From Histomonas meleagridis (taxonomy: Eukaryota > Parabasalia > Tritrichomonadida > Dientamoebidae), in the NCBI GenBank assembly GCA_020186115.1, contig WSYJ01000001.1, forward strand, positions 992,001 through 1,056,000: a stretch of DNA of 64,000 nt, in the 5' to 3' direction. Both the position numbers and the translations under genes were made by a program. This document shows positions 29,384 to 39,528 of this stretch, in pieces. The notes beneath the pieces are model-generated. The model was not told the origin of the DNA, did not search any database, and saw nothing but the letters and a program-made list of their open reading frames with translations. Every line of letters begins with the position of its first letter. Position 1 is the stretch's first letter.

Positions 29384-30331
29384 ATGTGTGAATTTTTCGC
29401 TGCAGGAGATAATACTTATGGGCAACTATGGAATCCAAAATACAAGCTTTGTCCAATTTTTGTTCAATGCACATCTTTTCCATTAAAACCTTCTGAAGAA
29501 ATTACACAAATTTCAATTTTTAATCAAACACTTGCTGTTCTAATAAATAAGTCAAAAGTTCTTTTTAAGCATGAGGATCAGGAAATTATCTATTTTAATG
29601 GTTCTTTCACATCAATAGCATGTTTAGATAATACTGTTTTTGCACTAACAGACGACGGGAAAATAATAAATTTAACAACAAAAGAATGCTATGATAGCTC
29701 TAAGTTTGTTTCATTTGCTGTATCACCAACCTACATTGTTGCAATTGATGAAGATCATAATGCAATTCTTTTAAATCAGGATTCCGAACCAAGTAAAATT
29801 GCAGAAGATGCAATTGTTGTTGGATGTACTACAGATATCATATTTATTGCCACAAGTGAATCTCTTCTTAAGTATGAAGATGGTGAAATCACTAGCATTA
29901 AATCAAACCAAATTGCTGCTATAGCATGTTCAGAGGATGATGTCCTCTTTCTTGACACTGAAGGCACTGTCTGGAAATATGAACTCAATAATCTTATCCA
30001 AATGTATGCGCTTCCACCAATCGTTTCTATCTCACTTGGGCCTCAACATGCCGCAGCACTTTCTGTTGATGGCCGCCTTTATACATGGGGATTTAATCCT
30101 TCTGGTCAGTTAGGTATCGGGACAGATTTACCTACGAATTACCCATCAATGGTCATTGAAAATGTTATTCAGGTTGCATGTGGAACACATCATACTCTTG
30201 CGTTATGCTCTAAAACAAAGAGACCTCTTATTCCTGAGCATATGAAAACAAACCAAAAAATATTTGAGAACTTTACACGACCCTCGACTAAAACAGTCGG
30301 AAAAATAACAAGAGCAGAACTCCTTTTTTGA
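29384..30331 (+). CDS. RCC1-like beta-propeller protein
   Basis: 315 residues. It opens with FFAAGDNTYGQLW, a typical RCC1 blade (G-x-N-x-x-G-Q-L), and the same signature returns near the end as LGPQHAAALSVDGRLYTWGFNPSGQLGIGT followed by VACGTHHTLAL. The blades in between are diverged but keep the strand pattern (FVSFAVSPTYIVAIDEDHNA; AIACSEDDVLFLDTEGTVW). About seven blades would fit. RCC1 itself is the Ran exchange factor, but most family members act as scaffolds or ubiquitin-pathway proteins. The basic chromatin-binding tail and exchange loop of RCC1 are not evident. Pairing with RSPH9 hints at, but does not prove, a flagellar role. Confidence 0.75.
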   Translation: MCEFFAAGDNTYGQLWNPKYKLCPIFVQCTSFPLKPSEEITQISIFNQTLAVLINKSKVLFKHEDQEIIYFNGSFTSIACLDNTVFALTDDGKIINLTTKECYDSSKFVSFAVSPTYIVAIDEDHNAILLNQDSEPSKIAEDAIVVGCTTDIIFIATSESLLKYEDGEITSIKSNQIAAIACSEDDVLFLDTEGTVWKYELNNLIQMYALPPIVSISLGPQHAAALSVDGRLYTWGFNPSGQLGIGTDLPTNYPSMVIENVIQVACGTHHTLALCSKTKRPLIPEHMKTNQKIFENFTRPSTKTVGKITRAELLF

Positions 30332-31101
30332 TGCAGTAAATGTTATATTTGAAATTTTTTGTAAAAAATGAGACCCCTCAGGAATAAAAGTACATTTTAT
30401 GTTGGATAAATCCAATTGTTGAGAAGCGAACAAAACCTGAGAATGTGTTTTTTTAAGTTTTTCTGAGTCATTTGAATGCAAGCCCTCATTTCACTTGCAA
30501 CTAAAACTTGAATTTTGGTTACTCACGTTAAAACAGCTTCTGTAATTGTTAAATAATTGAATGTTTAATATTTAGTAAAATAATCAAAAAGATGTTAAGT
30601 CATTTCAGGAAGACTCTTTTGTCTTGCATTAAAAGCAAACATATAAATATTCCAAGCATTAATATCAATTCCTTTTTGTGAAAGAAGTAATTAACTATGA
30701 ATGTACCCATAAAAAGATGCTAACATAAGTGGTATATAAAATATCTTAAATATCTTTCGCACTAATAACAATATCTTCTTGTTCAAGAAGGTTTTTACCT
30801 GTTTCAATATGATCCAAACAAACAGCTTCAAATAATGCTGTCGAAAATTACATGTGTAAATGTACCAAAAATCAAAAAAAAAATTAAGTTATTGAAAAAA
30901 ACATCAAACTTCTATAACAAAACTCAAGCAAAACAAATATACATCTTTAGCATTGACATCAATTCCTTTTTGCTCACATCAGCACAGACATAAATAATTT
31001 AAATGATTCAGTCATCGCACACTGTCAGAAGCCTCATTCGACATTTTGCTTTGAGATAATAAGTATTCAAAAAGTTACTTATCTTTAATAAAAATTGCTA
31101 A
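30332..31101. other. Intergenic region with a decayed ankyrin remnant
   Basis: Two convergent genes flank it. The ankyrin remnant at 30640-30985 is listed separately. Nothing else is recognised. Confidence 0.5.
30640..30985 (-). pseudogene. Decayed ankyrin array remnant
   Basis: Three module pieces are recognisable on the minus strand by the GIDxNAKD-type ends (for example TGCTAAAGATGT near 30940-30970 and CAAAAAGGAATTGATATTAA near 30665) and LLLE-type helices, with deletions and stops. No DUF3447 part remains. Confidence 0.55.
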
Positions 31102-33138
31102 TTATTGTGGCGTAGAAGCAGATTTGGCGATGTAGTCATCGATTTTCTTCATAGCTGCCTCAGCGCCTATGCACGCCACTTTAATGACGTTTGATTGATT
31201 CTCTAAGGGCTTCAGTTCGTTATATGCCGTCAGCACTTGTGTCTTCATCATCGTAATCGAGGGAATCATCATTGGGTTTGGCGCCATGTTCGTCATCATT
31301 TCGATCGAAGGGAACATCGCGTTTAAGTTGGGAACAGTCCTCGTTTCCGCATTAACAACTTCTGGTGAAACTGCAGGTGCAGCAGGCGGCGTAGGTGGTG
31401 CAGCAGGCGGCGCTGTTGGCGCAGCATTATATAATGCAGCTGGAGATGTTGGAACGGTTGGGGTGATGGGGGTGGTTGGGGCGGTTGCTGGGGGACCGTT
31501 ACTGTTCATGAGTTGGTTTGCATCGTTCATTAACTTAACGAACTCCGGATTTCTCTTCAGCTCATCAATATCACCAGTGAACCTGTTGACTTGATCGTTG
31601 AAAGCTTCGAGCGCGCTCTTGAGGCCCACCCTGTAAGCAGCGGACAAATTGGAGTTATTGGTGGCCACTGCTGCTTCCAAATCGCTCATAGCTCTTTTGA
31701 CGTTCTGAGCGTTGACCTTCATGAAGTCTTGTATTTCGATGTACTTCTTCTCTTTATGTGTTTGCTGAATTATTTCCGAAATTTCATCGATGAGTTTCTG
31801 TCTGTTTCCAGTGATGTCCATGTCATCCAAACCTTTCATATCTTTCTTCAGGTTACGTCGACTCGTCTTAAACAATTTGATGTCTTGTTGCTTACGAGCG
31901 TTTTCTAGTTCTTTCTTATGCTTCTTGACACTCTTTTCGATCTTATCAAGTTTTTCATCAATGACATCTGTAATAACTTCGACGATTGTATTTGCTTTAC
32001 GTTCCAATACTTTCTTATAGACATCTTCAAACCATAACTTCTTCGATTTAATTAATTCGCGATGTTTCGGTGGCTGAAATTCTTCACAAATCCATAATAG
32101 TCGATTATATGTATTATTCGCTTCACTTTCGGAGATGTAATGTGGATATGCTTTGTATATCAATTTGAGCGTAATGTCTAAAATTTTGTCTAAAAAGTTC
32201 GAAATAGCATCAAGTTTTTGTTGGTAATAAAATGAAAAGTCAAGAAGCAATGGTATTGGCTTGGAACCTGGACGATGAATCGCACGATATCCAATGTCCC
32301 AAAATTGTTGGAGTTTGAGGCCTAAATCACAATACATATCAGTGACTTGGAAGAAATATATATCTGATTCATATGAGGGAAAACTTTGTCGAATAATATA
32401 ATTACCACTGTTTTCATCATCTTCATCACATGGTGGTAATATTTCACGCCACTTATGCCCCGTTTCGTTAGCATACTCATTGGCATTATAAACAATTTCG
32501 AATTTACATATTTTGTCGGCTATCTCAGTGAAAACTGCTTCGAATCGATCTTCAAGATAAGGGAATAATGTACATACTTCTAAGAATGGATCAATTTCTG
32601 ATGGCCGAACATTGGAACTGAACTGATCATAAAGTCGTTTAAGATGAATATCGATTACATCACATTGTGTGATAAAAACAAATTCATCTTTAGAAATAAT
32701 ATCATAATCTGCCTTCCAGTCATTATAAAATCCGTAATCTTTCATGAATTTCTGTCCGTCTTCATCGAAAAGATAAGCTACTCCCCAACCATCTTTAGAT
32801 GGTTTAACATAAGAATCCGCATACCCCCTCCATGTGTAATCATAGAGATGTTCAATATCCTTCATGTATGCTTGAAATTCTTCAAAACATGGGATTCCAG
32901 CTTCAAGTTTCGGCCATATGCGCTTAAGTCCATCAAAGAAGCTATTCATAAAATTACAGAATTTTCTATGACTACTAAGAGCACTTGTAATGTGAGATGG
33001 ATCAGTCAATGTTTTTTGTCCCATCAATGTTTTGCCTAAAACTTTAAGAGCTTTTCCAATATCATTTCTATCATCGTCGACTTTTCTCATTGCTGAATCG
33101 AAATAAGGATATGTGTTGAATCGAGGAAAATTTAGCAT
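31102..33138 (-). CDS. Large protein of unknown function with coiled coil and Pro/Ala-rich linker
   Basis: 678 residues from an ATG. It is not recognised. Residues 1-400 look like a folded helical domain rich in aromatics (LFDEDGQKFMKDYGFYNDWKADY; LDFSFYYQQKLDAISNFL). Residues about 385-475 are a charged coiled coil (KLDKIEKSVKKHKKELENARK; EIIQQTHKEKKYIE). Residues about 550-600 are a proline/alanine/threonine linker (PTAPPAAPPTPPAAP). A final helical segment ends YIAKSASTPQ. There is no signal or membrane segment. GC content climbs strongly toward the 3' end. The order long helical region, coiled coil, proline-rich linker suggests a cytoskeletal or trafficking adaptor. Confidence 0.7.
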   Translation of the reverse strand: MLNFPRFNTYPYFDSAMRKVDDDRNDIGKALKVLGKTLMGQKTLTDPSHITSALSSHRKFCNFMNSFFDGLKRIWPKLEAGIPCFEEFQAYMKDIEHLYDYTWRGYADSYVKPSKDGWGVAYLFDEDGQKFMKDYGFYNDWKADYDIISKDEFVFITQCDVIDIHLKRLYDQFSSNVRPSEIDPFLEVCTLFPYLEDRFEAVFTEIADKICKFEIVYNANEYANETGHKWREILPPCDEDDENSGNYIIRQSFPSYESDIYFFQVTDMYCDLGLKLQQFWDIGYRAIHRPGSKPIPLLLDFSFYYQQKLDAISNFLDKILDITLKLIYKAYPHYISESEANNTYNRLLWICEEFQPPKHRELIKSKKLWFEDVYKKVLERKANTIVEVITDVIDEKLDKIEKSVKKHKKELENARKQQDIKLFKTSRRNLKKDMKGLDDMDITGNRQKLIDEISEIIQQTHKEKKYIEIQDFMKVNAQNVKRAMSDLEAAVATNNSNLSAAYRVGLKSALEAFNDQVNRFTGDIDELKRNPEFVKLMNDANQLMNSNGPPATAPTTPITPTVPTSPAALYNAAPTAPPAAPPTPPAAPAVSPEVVNAETRTVPNLNAMFPSIEMMTNMAPNPMMIPSITMMKTQVLTAYNELKPLENQSNVIKVACIGAEAAMKKIDDYIAKSASTPQ

Positions 33139-34362
33139 TAGAAATGAAAGTGAGATGTAAAATAAGCTCAGAAAAAGTGAAAACGATGTTAATAAATTAC
33201 AACGGTTACTTAATCAGTCAAAAAAATAACGTGCTGATTTGAACGGATAATCGTAACAGTGTAAAAAATAAATCACAGAATTGAAGGTTGTAAAACATCT
33301 GCTTTCAACGTTAATACAAAAAGTTTATGTAATTTGTGTTCAAAACTTTAACGGTCATAGAAAACAAACATGTCTGGCCAATCCAAAACGATCATTTCCA
33401 AAAGGAAAACTCGAAAACTTGAAAAAATGGAAAATGTTTGATTTTTCGATTTTTGATTAATTGAAGCAATCCCACAAGAAGTTTTCTGCTAATTTTCATA
33501 TAAGTTTGAAAATAGCATGATGTTTATGTAAAATGTTCAAGTTGAAATTGCTGTGTTTCAGAAATTTCTGTCTCAGATAAAAAACAGAATGTCAAAGTAT
33601 GAATTTCTTATTATGTTAATTCAGAAGAATACTTTGTTCTGTAAAATAATAATATCTAATTCAATTTCTTCATGATTGAATTCACTTTACTGCAACATGT
33701 TGATACAATACATATATGATTGGTTTTCATGAATAAAGAAATGATTTGGCGACATAAAATATTTTTCGGTAAATCATTCAAAACAAATTGAATTTTAATA
33801 ATTTGAATTTTTTATAAGCAAAATGTAAAGTACCTAAATTAATTACAATTTCGATATTATTCACTGAATCAGTAAATTGGAGTAGCGATACATTGAGAAA
33901 CATTATTTATGAAATTATTCTGTATTGTTATTGATAATATTTCAATCGAATACATATACCCCTATTGATTGGCGATATGTCTATTATAGGATGCTTTAAA
34001 TACACTAATGTATATTTTTTTCCGAAACAAATTTCGAATGAGTTATATTTTTTATTATTAACCAGAAAATTTTTTTGGGATTTTTATGTTTTGCTTTTGA
34101 TTGACACTTTTGGAAACACTGTCACTTTTTGGAATTAAGTTACCAAACTGCTATGATAAAAATTAGGTTGCATCGGCTCATAATATTTAATTGTTTTACA
34201 GAAAGTGATCAAAACGATATGACACTTTTCGAACATTCAATATTGATGTATTATATTATTTTAAACTGCTAGAGCTACTCTAGTTTATCAAAAGTTCTAT
34301 ATTTTGATTGCGAGCATAGCCACACAAATAAAATAAACTTCATTACGCCATTACTAGTTTAT
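33139..34362. other. Intergenic region
   Basis: It contains AACGGTT near 33203 and AACGGTC at 33350, and at 34080-34290 a weak relative of the 600-bp repeat tail (TGTCACTTTTTGGAATTAAG; CTCTAGTTTATC). No gene is seen. Confidence 0.45.
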
Positions 34363-34863
34363 TCAAAAAGAATTAAATCCGTCATAAATATCATCAAGAT
34401 CGAAACCATATTGCGATGGAAGTTCAATTGAATCAAGTGTTGAAGCACCTATATGTTTTCGTTCTTTTTTGGAAGAGAGTTGAATGGATCTATTTCTAGC
34501 TTGTAGAGGAGTACGATGATCAAGATATGGAACAATGTGAGACCACCCACTTGGATTTGTTTTAAGCATTTCAGTAAGGATATTGTCTTCTTCATCTGTC
34601 CATGGTCCCTTATTTATTGATGGATCAAGAGTATTTTTCCAATGTTCACGGCACTGCTTTGAATTTCGTGTTTTAACCATTTTGGAGACCTTTTTCCAGT
34701 CTTTTCCGTGTATATTAATCGCTTCTCTCATTCGATCATTTTCATCTGGAGTCCACAATCCATTATTTGTTTTATGGATCTCCCAATTTGAGATAGTAGT
34801 ATTAATTGTAGTGTTACAAAGGGAACATGAGGAAATTTTATCAAAGTTTTCCGTGCGTTCCAT
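34363..34863 (-). CDS. Small two-repeat Myb (R2R3-type) DNA-binding protein
   Basis: 166 residues. Two SANT/Myb repeats occupy residues about 33-80 (GLWTPDENDRMREAINIHGKDWKKVSKMV, then SKQCREHWKNTLDP) and 85-133 (KGPWTDEEDNILTEMLKTNPSGWSHIVPYL, then TPLQARNRSIQL). The spaced tryptophans and the basic third helices are kept. The second repeat ends RNRSI rather than RWxxL, a trichomonad-like variant. A short acidic tail (LDDIYDGF) may activate transcription. Small R2R3 proteins of this kind regulate genes in trichomonads through sites resembling YAACG, some of which occur near genes in this window. Confidence 0.9.
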   Translation of the reverse strand: MERTENFDKISSCSLCNTTINTTISNWEIHKTNNGLWTPDENDRMREAINIHGKDWKKVSKMVKTRNSKQCREHWKNTLDPSINKGPWTDEEDNILTEMLKTNPSGWSHIVPYLDHRTPLQARNRSIQLSSKKERKHIGASTLDSIELPSQYGFDLDDIYDGFNSF

Positions 34864-35463
34864 GTATTTTTGTGATGTGATTTTGAAGGCAGTTCAATTC
34901 AAATTTTCATTCAAAATAAAAAACATAGTTATTTCTAGAAATCTGAATTTCTTGAATATTGTTTTAGGCGTTGAGGAATTAATAGCTTTCCTGATATATT
35001 TTAAATGTAAATATAATTAATATATGGTAATGATTAAAAATGACAGCTTTTGCCCACAAGAAAATTTCGTAAAAAGCGTGCACGCTTTAACACACTGTGT
35101 TAAATTGAATAATTGATTCAAAATTTCAATTAACATTCCGAGACATTCTCAATATTGGAGTATTCAATGAACATTCAAATTGAACTTAATAGCATTCAAA
35201 AGTGTTTCAACTCGAAGCTATGAAAAAAGGTATCGGCAATGGAACGATCAATAAAGCATACATTCATTGGAGGTTTCTATCGTTGTTGTATTATAAAAAA
35301 AATGATTTTTGTTGTGGTTTTGTTTGGATATAATTCTTGTTGACAAAACTTGAACCTCTACGAAAATAATATGTCATCTTAATCAACTAATTTCTTGGTT
35401 AATTACTAATGTTAATATCAACAAAACATTATCTTTATTTTCAACTAACTTTTATTATACGTT
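34864..35463. other. Intergenic region
   Basis: About 600 bp between two minus-strand genes, AT-rich, with no recognised gene or repeat. A short plus-strand frame here is antisense to the start of the Myb gene and is a shadow. Confidence 0.45.
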
Positions 35464-35883
35464 CTAATTTTTGCAGCTTATTTTGGTTTGCACCTTTGCA
35501 CTCGTTTTTGCGTATTCAATATCTTTGTTAATCTGTGTTATCAGACCATTGATATCTTTAAAAACTAGCATAGGTCGAATTTTTTCCATAAGCTCAACTG
35601 TTATTTTTTGATCGTAAATATCATCTCTGAAGTTAAGAATGTGTACTTCAAATGTTGGCTTCTTATTATCAAATGTTGGGTTTTTTCCGATTGATATAAC
35701 ACCTGCTTTTGTTGGATATCCTTCCACGTCTACTGTTCCACAATATACTCCATATTCAGCTTCTGTAATTTCTTGCCAATAATCTGTTGATATGTTAGCG
35801 GTTGGGAATCCAAGTAGAGAATGGCCGCGTCCGAAGCCGTGTATTACAATACCTGAAACAGTGTACGGTAGCTTAAGTGTCAT
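35464..35883 (-). CDS. RFK: Riboflavin kinase (flavokinase)
   Basis: 139 residues, the usual size of the stand-alone eukaryotic enzyme (about 145-155). The opening VSGIVIHGFGRGHSLLGFPTAN contains the glycine-rich segment and the PTAN motif (27-30) that binds Mg-ATP. AEYGVYCGTV and VISIGKNPTFDNKKPTFEVHIL follow, with the catalytic base Glu79. It phosphorylates riboflavin to FMN. There is no FAD synthetase domain, so this is the monofunctional eukaryotic type. Trichomonads are thought to take up riboflavin, so this would be the first step of flavin cofactor formation. There is no targeting sequence, so it is probably cytosolic. Confidence 0.93.
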   Translation of the reverse strand: MTLKLPYTVSGIVIHGFGRGHSLLGFPTANISTDYWQEITEAEYGVYCGTVDVEGYPTKAGVISIGKNPTFDNKKPTFEVHILNFRDDIYDQKITVELMEKIRPMLVFKDINGLITQINKDIEYAKTSAKVQTKISCKN

Positions 35884-36908
35884 TGAAAAATATGAAGGCT
35901 AAAATGGCAGTTTTGATCGAGCGGCCGATATTTATCGGAATTTTCGAACATTTTTCACATCACATGGCATGAAATAAATTCTGGTCAAAAAATTACTTAT
36001 TCAAAACAATAATTTGATGAATAATCATTCTTGACATATTTATTATATAAAATGCCAATAAATGATGCAATCTTTGTATGTATTTAATACAAAATTAAAT
36101 CATGCACAGACAAAGATATCTTAATTTTATAAAAAGTTAAGTGAAAATTTCCAAATTTATCGAAAAAATTCAAATCACAAATACTTCTTTTATTCATTTT
36201 TTAAGATGTTTTGATAACCCGTTAGACGTTTCACAGTTTCTTTTTAGTTTTCATGTAAAAAAAGTCTGTAAAATATTTTTTTTAAATATTCAATTTGATC
36301 TCTTAAAATAGAATAATATCTTAGGACTTTGTTTTCTCCAGAAAATATGAAAAATATATTAGGATGTGTATGTGAAAACCATGATTGTTCGCTTAAATAC
36401 AAAGGCGATGTAACATGGAGATTTAATAAACCATCCATTCTTAACTACAATTGACTTGTATAATTTAAACACTTAGATAATTTTACCACCAGCTCTACAT
36501 ATATAAAATATATATTTAGTATCAAACCTGGAAACAAAGTTATGTATTATTTAAGATGTTCTTTATACATATATAAGATGTTTATAAGACGATATATTTA
36601 AACTTGGAGCTATTAGATAATACAGATTAATGAATTTAACATATCTTATTTAAGAATGAGTAATATAAGAAATAATATAATCACTATTGAAGAATAAGAA
36701 ATATATAAAAGTGTATATTTAACTATTCAAGAATTTTAAGGGAACTTTAACGCAAGAATATTTAGAACAACTAATTAAAAAAGGAAACCACTTTTTGAAT
36801 ATATTTTCCTGTATTTTAAGTTGCTTTTGATCGTTTAGGTCATCACCCAACCACCGTTTAATAAATCTGCCAAAAATTGCTCATGTCAAAACTGCCAAAA
36901 AATTAGGG
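35884..36908. other. Divergent intergenic region
   Basis: About 1 kb between divergent genes. A minus-strand frame at 36244-36438 (64 codons) has no recognisable content and is probably chance. ACCACTTTTTGAA near 36789 resembles the recurrent CACTTTT element. Nothing else is recognised. Confidence 0.4.
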
Positions 36909-38357
36909 ATGAACAAAAGCTCCATCCACTTGGACTCTAACTTTGAATACTATCGCAGGCAAGAGAAGTTCATTGACTGTGTTCTTCTTTCTGGAGGCAA
37001 ACGCTACCCAGCTCATCGTGTCATTTTAGCAAAGTTTTGTAGTTGGTTCAAGAAATACTTTATCGAACATCCAAAACAAGGCAATGCACCATTGGAAGTT
37101 GAACTCCCAGTGGATCCAACCGATCAATCTCTTGACCAATTTCTCGATATAATTTATCGTGGACGCGCACATATTGATGTCATGAACATACCACCTCTCC
37201 TAAAGATGGCCGATTTTTATGATGTTCCAGTTCTTAGAGAGATTATGCGACGTTCTTATACAGCAGCCAATAATGATTCCACACTCATTCATTTTGTCAC
37301 CGAATTTATCAAACTTGATCTTACCGATGATGCCATTCGTCTTGCCCCATCATTAGCCCGTAACTTTAAGAAAGTATTAGATGGTGAAAAATTAGTCATC
37401 TTCACAAAAGAACAATTCTTCAATGCCGTCTCACCCAAAGTTCTTGCTGCTGTTCTTAATGATCAATGCTTCAGTAACAAGACACAATATCCTGATACAC
37501 TTAAAGTCGAGTTAATTGATGAATTTGTTGGCGACACCAAGATCACTGATATCACTGATCAACGTGCCTTAGCCTCCTGCATTGATTGGACCGAGCCCAA
37601 CTCGAAGTATCATCTTGTCAATTATCGATGTGATTGGTTACCAAGTGACATTGCATTTCCATTATATGAGTCCTTATTGGTCACACGTAATCGGTCCATC
37701 ATCAAATTCAACAAATCCATCAAAAGTTCGAAAGATAAATTATCACGTTGGTATCTCTTTGCATGGGCCACCAAGATCCATGACTCACATCCCATCAACA
37801 CTGATGATCCCGAGTTTGATACCATCAGTTTCATTCGTACATTAGGCGGTACCACGCAACCATTTAATCCACAGCCGTATGGCCTCATTAAGACATTTAT
37901 CTCGGCCAAACCCATTGCAGATCCACAGTTTGGTCCATCCAATGTGCTCAAGGATGACACAAGTTACTTCATGGCGCAAGCAGATCAGAACGGTCCACCA
38001 ATGGTCGGCTTAGACTTCGGCGACTGTGCCGAATTGGAGCTTAACGAAGTCAGAGTCGACACTACAACATTACCACGCAAGTACCGACCGAAGAAGATCA
38101 TCGGCAACCAGTACTACCCGAAGTGCGGCATCAAGCCATTCGCTGAGAAGTTGGGAATATCAGTCGGAATGAGCGAGGACGAGTGCAGGAAGTCCAACCC
38201 ATTAAACGCGCAGTCTAAAGACGGTAAGTTCAAGGTAAGCTACGAAGGTAAGGGAAAGAAGTGCAGGTGCATATCGGTGATGATGACCGAGCCAAGCTTC
38301 GGCGGCGGTAACATCTTAAGAATATCAGGAATCGAAGTGAACGGAGCATTCAAATAA
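36909..38357 (+). CDS. BTB/POZ protein with C-terminal discoidin-like domain
   Basis: 482 residues. A BTB domain lies at residues about 15-110 (DCVLLSGGKRYPAHRVILAKFCSWFKKYF; LDQFLDIIYRGRAHIDVMNIPPLLKMADFY). A BACK-like helical region follows (LIHFVTEFIKLDLTDDAIRLAPSL) and residues about 320-480 form a beta-rich domain like the F5/8 type C (discoidin) fold found after BTB in many trichomonad proteins (MVGLDFGDCAELELNEVRVD; ISGIEVNGAFK). BTB proteins commonly bring substrates to Cullin-3 ubiquitin ligases. GC content and codon choice change sharply in the last 350 bp. A shorter relative lacking BTB is at 46290. Confidence 0.85.
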   Translation: MNKSSIHLDSNFEYYRRQEKFIDCVLLSGGKRYPAHRVILAKFCSWFKKYFIEHPKQGNAPLEVELPVDPTDQSLDQFLDIIYRGRAHIDVMNIPPLLKMADFYDVPVLREIMRRSYTAANNDSTLIHFVTEFIKLDLTDDAIRLAPSLARNFKKVLDGEKLVIFTKEQFFNAVSPKVLAAVLNDQCFSNKTQYPDTLKVELIDEFVGDTKITDITDQRALASCIDWTEPNSKYHLVNYRCDWLPSDIAFPLYESLLVTRNRSIIKFNKSIKSSKDKLSRWYLFAWATKIHDSHPINTDDPEFDTISFIRTLGGTTQPFNPQPYGLIKTFISAKPIADPQFGPSNVLKDDTSYFMAQADQNGPPMVGLDFGDCAELELNEVRVDTTTLPRKYRPKKIIGNQYYPKCGIKPFAEKLGISVGMSEDECRKSNPLNAQSKDGKFKVSYEGKGKKCRCISVMMTEPSFGGGNILRISGIEVNGAFK

Positions 38358-39031
38358 ATAAAAAGTGATTCCTTAAACACATTTTGAAGTTTTGGAAATG
38401 ATAACACGAGAACGAGTGATGATTACGTGCGTCAATGAAATAGAATTTGTTGATGGAGTTAATGTCAAACTCTTAAGAATAATATTATTATTATTTTTAT
38501 CTAATTTGAACTGTATGTGAAATGGATGCCAAATCGATGGTTTTTATCATGTTAATATGTGTGAACACGTGCATTTTATATAAATAATTTAATAAGTGTC
38601 TGGTGTTTTCATAGATAAGTCATTTATCTTTGGACGATTATCGTTAGCTGGATACATAAGTACTGTATCATAATTTAACAATTTACAAATATTATTAAAG
38701 ATTAAATTATAAAATCAATAAATCTCTATTAATAACATCAATTCCTTACCTTATTTAATCACTTTATGAGAATTTAATCAGTATTAAAAAATCATACAAT
38801 TAATAATAACAAAATCTATATAAATTCATTAATAATTTAAATGTTTTCAAATAATATTTGTCATTAAAGATCAAATATAAATTTGTTTTTATAATAAAAA
38901 ATTGCATTTCATTTACGTCCAAAACTTTAGGTGCGGAATGATTAGCATATTATCATAACAAATGAATAGATACAAAAGATAACAATTTTACCAAAAATAA
39001 GTAAAAGAATATTTTGGTTTATATAACAATT
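38358..39031. other. Intergenic region with an ankyrin remnant
   Basis: Contains a remnant at 38600-38760 and AT-rich sequence. Confidence 0.45.
38600..38760 (-). pseudogene. Ankyrin array remnant
   Basis: On the minus strand, GGAATTGATGTTATTAATAG (a module end), a spacer-like stretch and a module start (ACAGTACTTATGTATCCAGC, read as T-V-L-M-Y-P) survive. No complete module remains. Confidence 0.5.
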
Positions 39032-39442
39032 TTAGTTGATAGGGACAAATTGCAGTTTTTTGGTCCACGATGCTTCATTTAATGGCCATGAAAGAGTTTT
39101 CGATGTTATGAAAACTGATTTTTCTGGTTGAGATACACGGAAAGCACGCACAAATATTTCAAGTTCATTAGAAATAATTATGTATTGTGATTTTGGCTTT
39201 TGAGAAAGTAAAACGCATAATTCCATAAAACTAAATTTAACAGCATCTTGACCAACAAACAATTTTGTGTTACACATTCTCATTATAGTTTGAAGAGGCA
39301 TTGAAAATTCTTTTGGTTCTGGTTGTAAAATTAATACATTTGTTGGTTTTATTCCATTTGTTATCTTCATTATTGATTTCCAAATTGTAGTAGGTGACTT
39401 TGTTTCAGCACGGCAATCCCATAAAACTATGATCTCTGTCAT
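39032..39442 (-). CDS. Small protein of unknown function
   Basis: 136 residues from an ATG. Its start (TEIIVLWDCRAETKSPTTIWKSIMKI) and the later SQYIIISNELEIFVRAF segment have the alternating strand-helix look of a Rossmann-like or NYN/PIN-like fold, with an Asp at the end of the first strand. The further acidic residues of a PIN nuclease cannot be placed, so no function is claimed. It is divergent from the Vps15-like gene with 86 bp between the ATGs. Confidence 0.55.
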   Translation of the reverse strand: MTEIIVLWDCRAETKSPTTIWKSIMKITNGIKPTNVLILQPEPKEFSMPLQTIMRMCNTKLFVGQDAVKFSFMELCVLLSQKPKSQYIIISNELEIFVRAFRVSQPEKSVFITSKTLSWPLNEASWTKKLQFVPIN

Positions 39443-39505
39443 TAGGAAATTCTAAATATTAAACGTACATTGATTTCACATAACATGTCTGGTTTTATCC
39501 AAATG

Positions 39506-39511
39506 TCACTT
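39506..39511 (+). promoter_or_regulatory. Inr-like motif of the Vps15-like gene
   Basis: TCACTT with the predicted start A at 39508, 21 nt before the ATG at 39529. An out-of-frame ATG at 39503 lies just upstream of it and would be excluded from the mRNA. Confidence 0.5.
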
Positions 39512-39528
39512 TTTTATTTTTGGATGTA

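Noticed and set aside
31286-31594. Plus-strand Gly/Ala-rich frame
   Set aside because: Antisense of the Pro/Ala-rich linker of the minus-strand gene.
36244-36438. 64-codon minus-strand frame in intergenic DNA
   Set aside because: No domain, no promoter-like motif and no relative in the window; likely chance.
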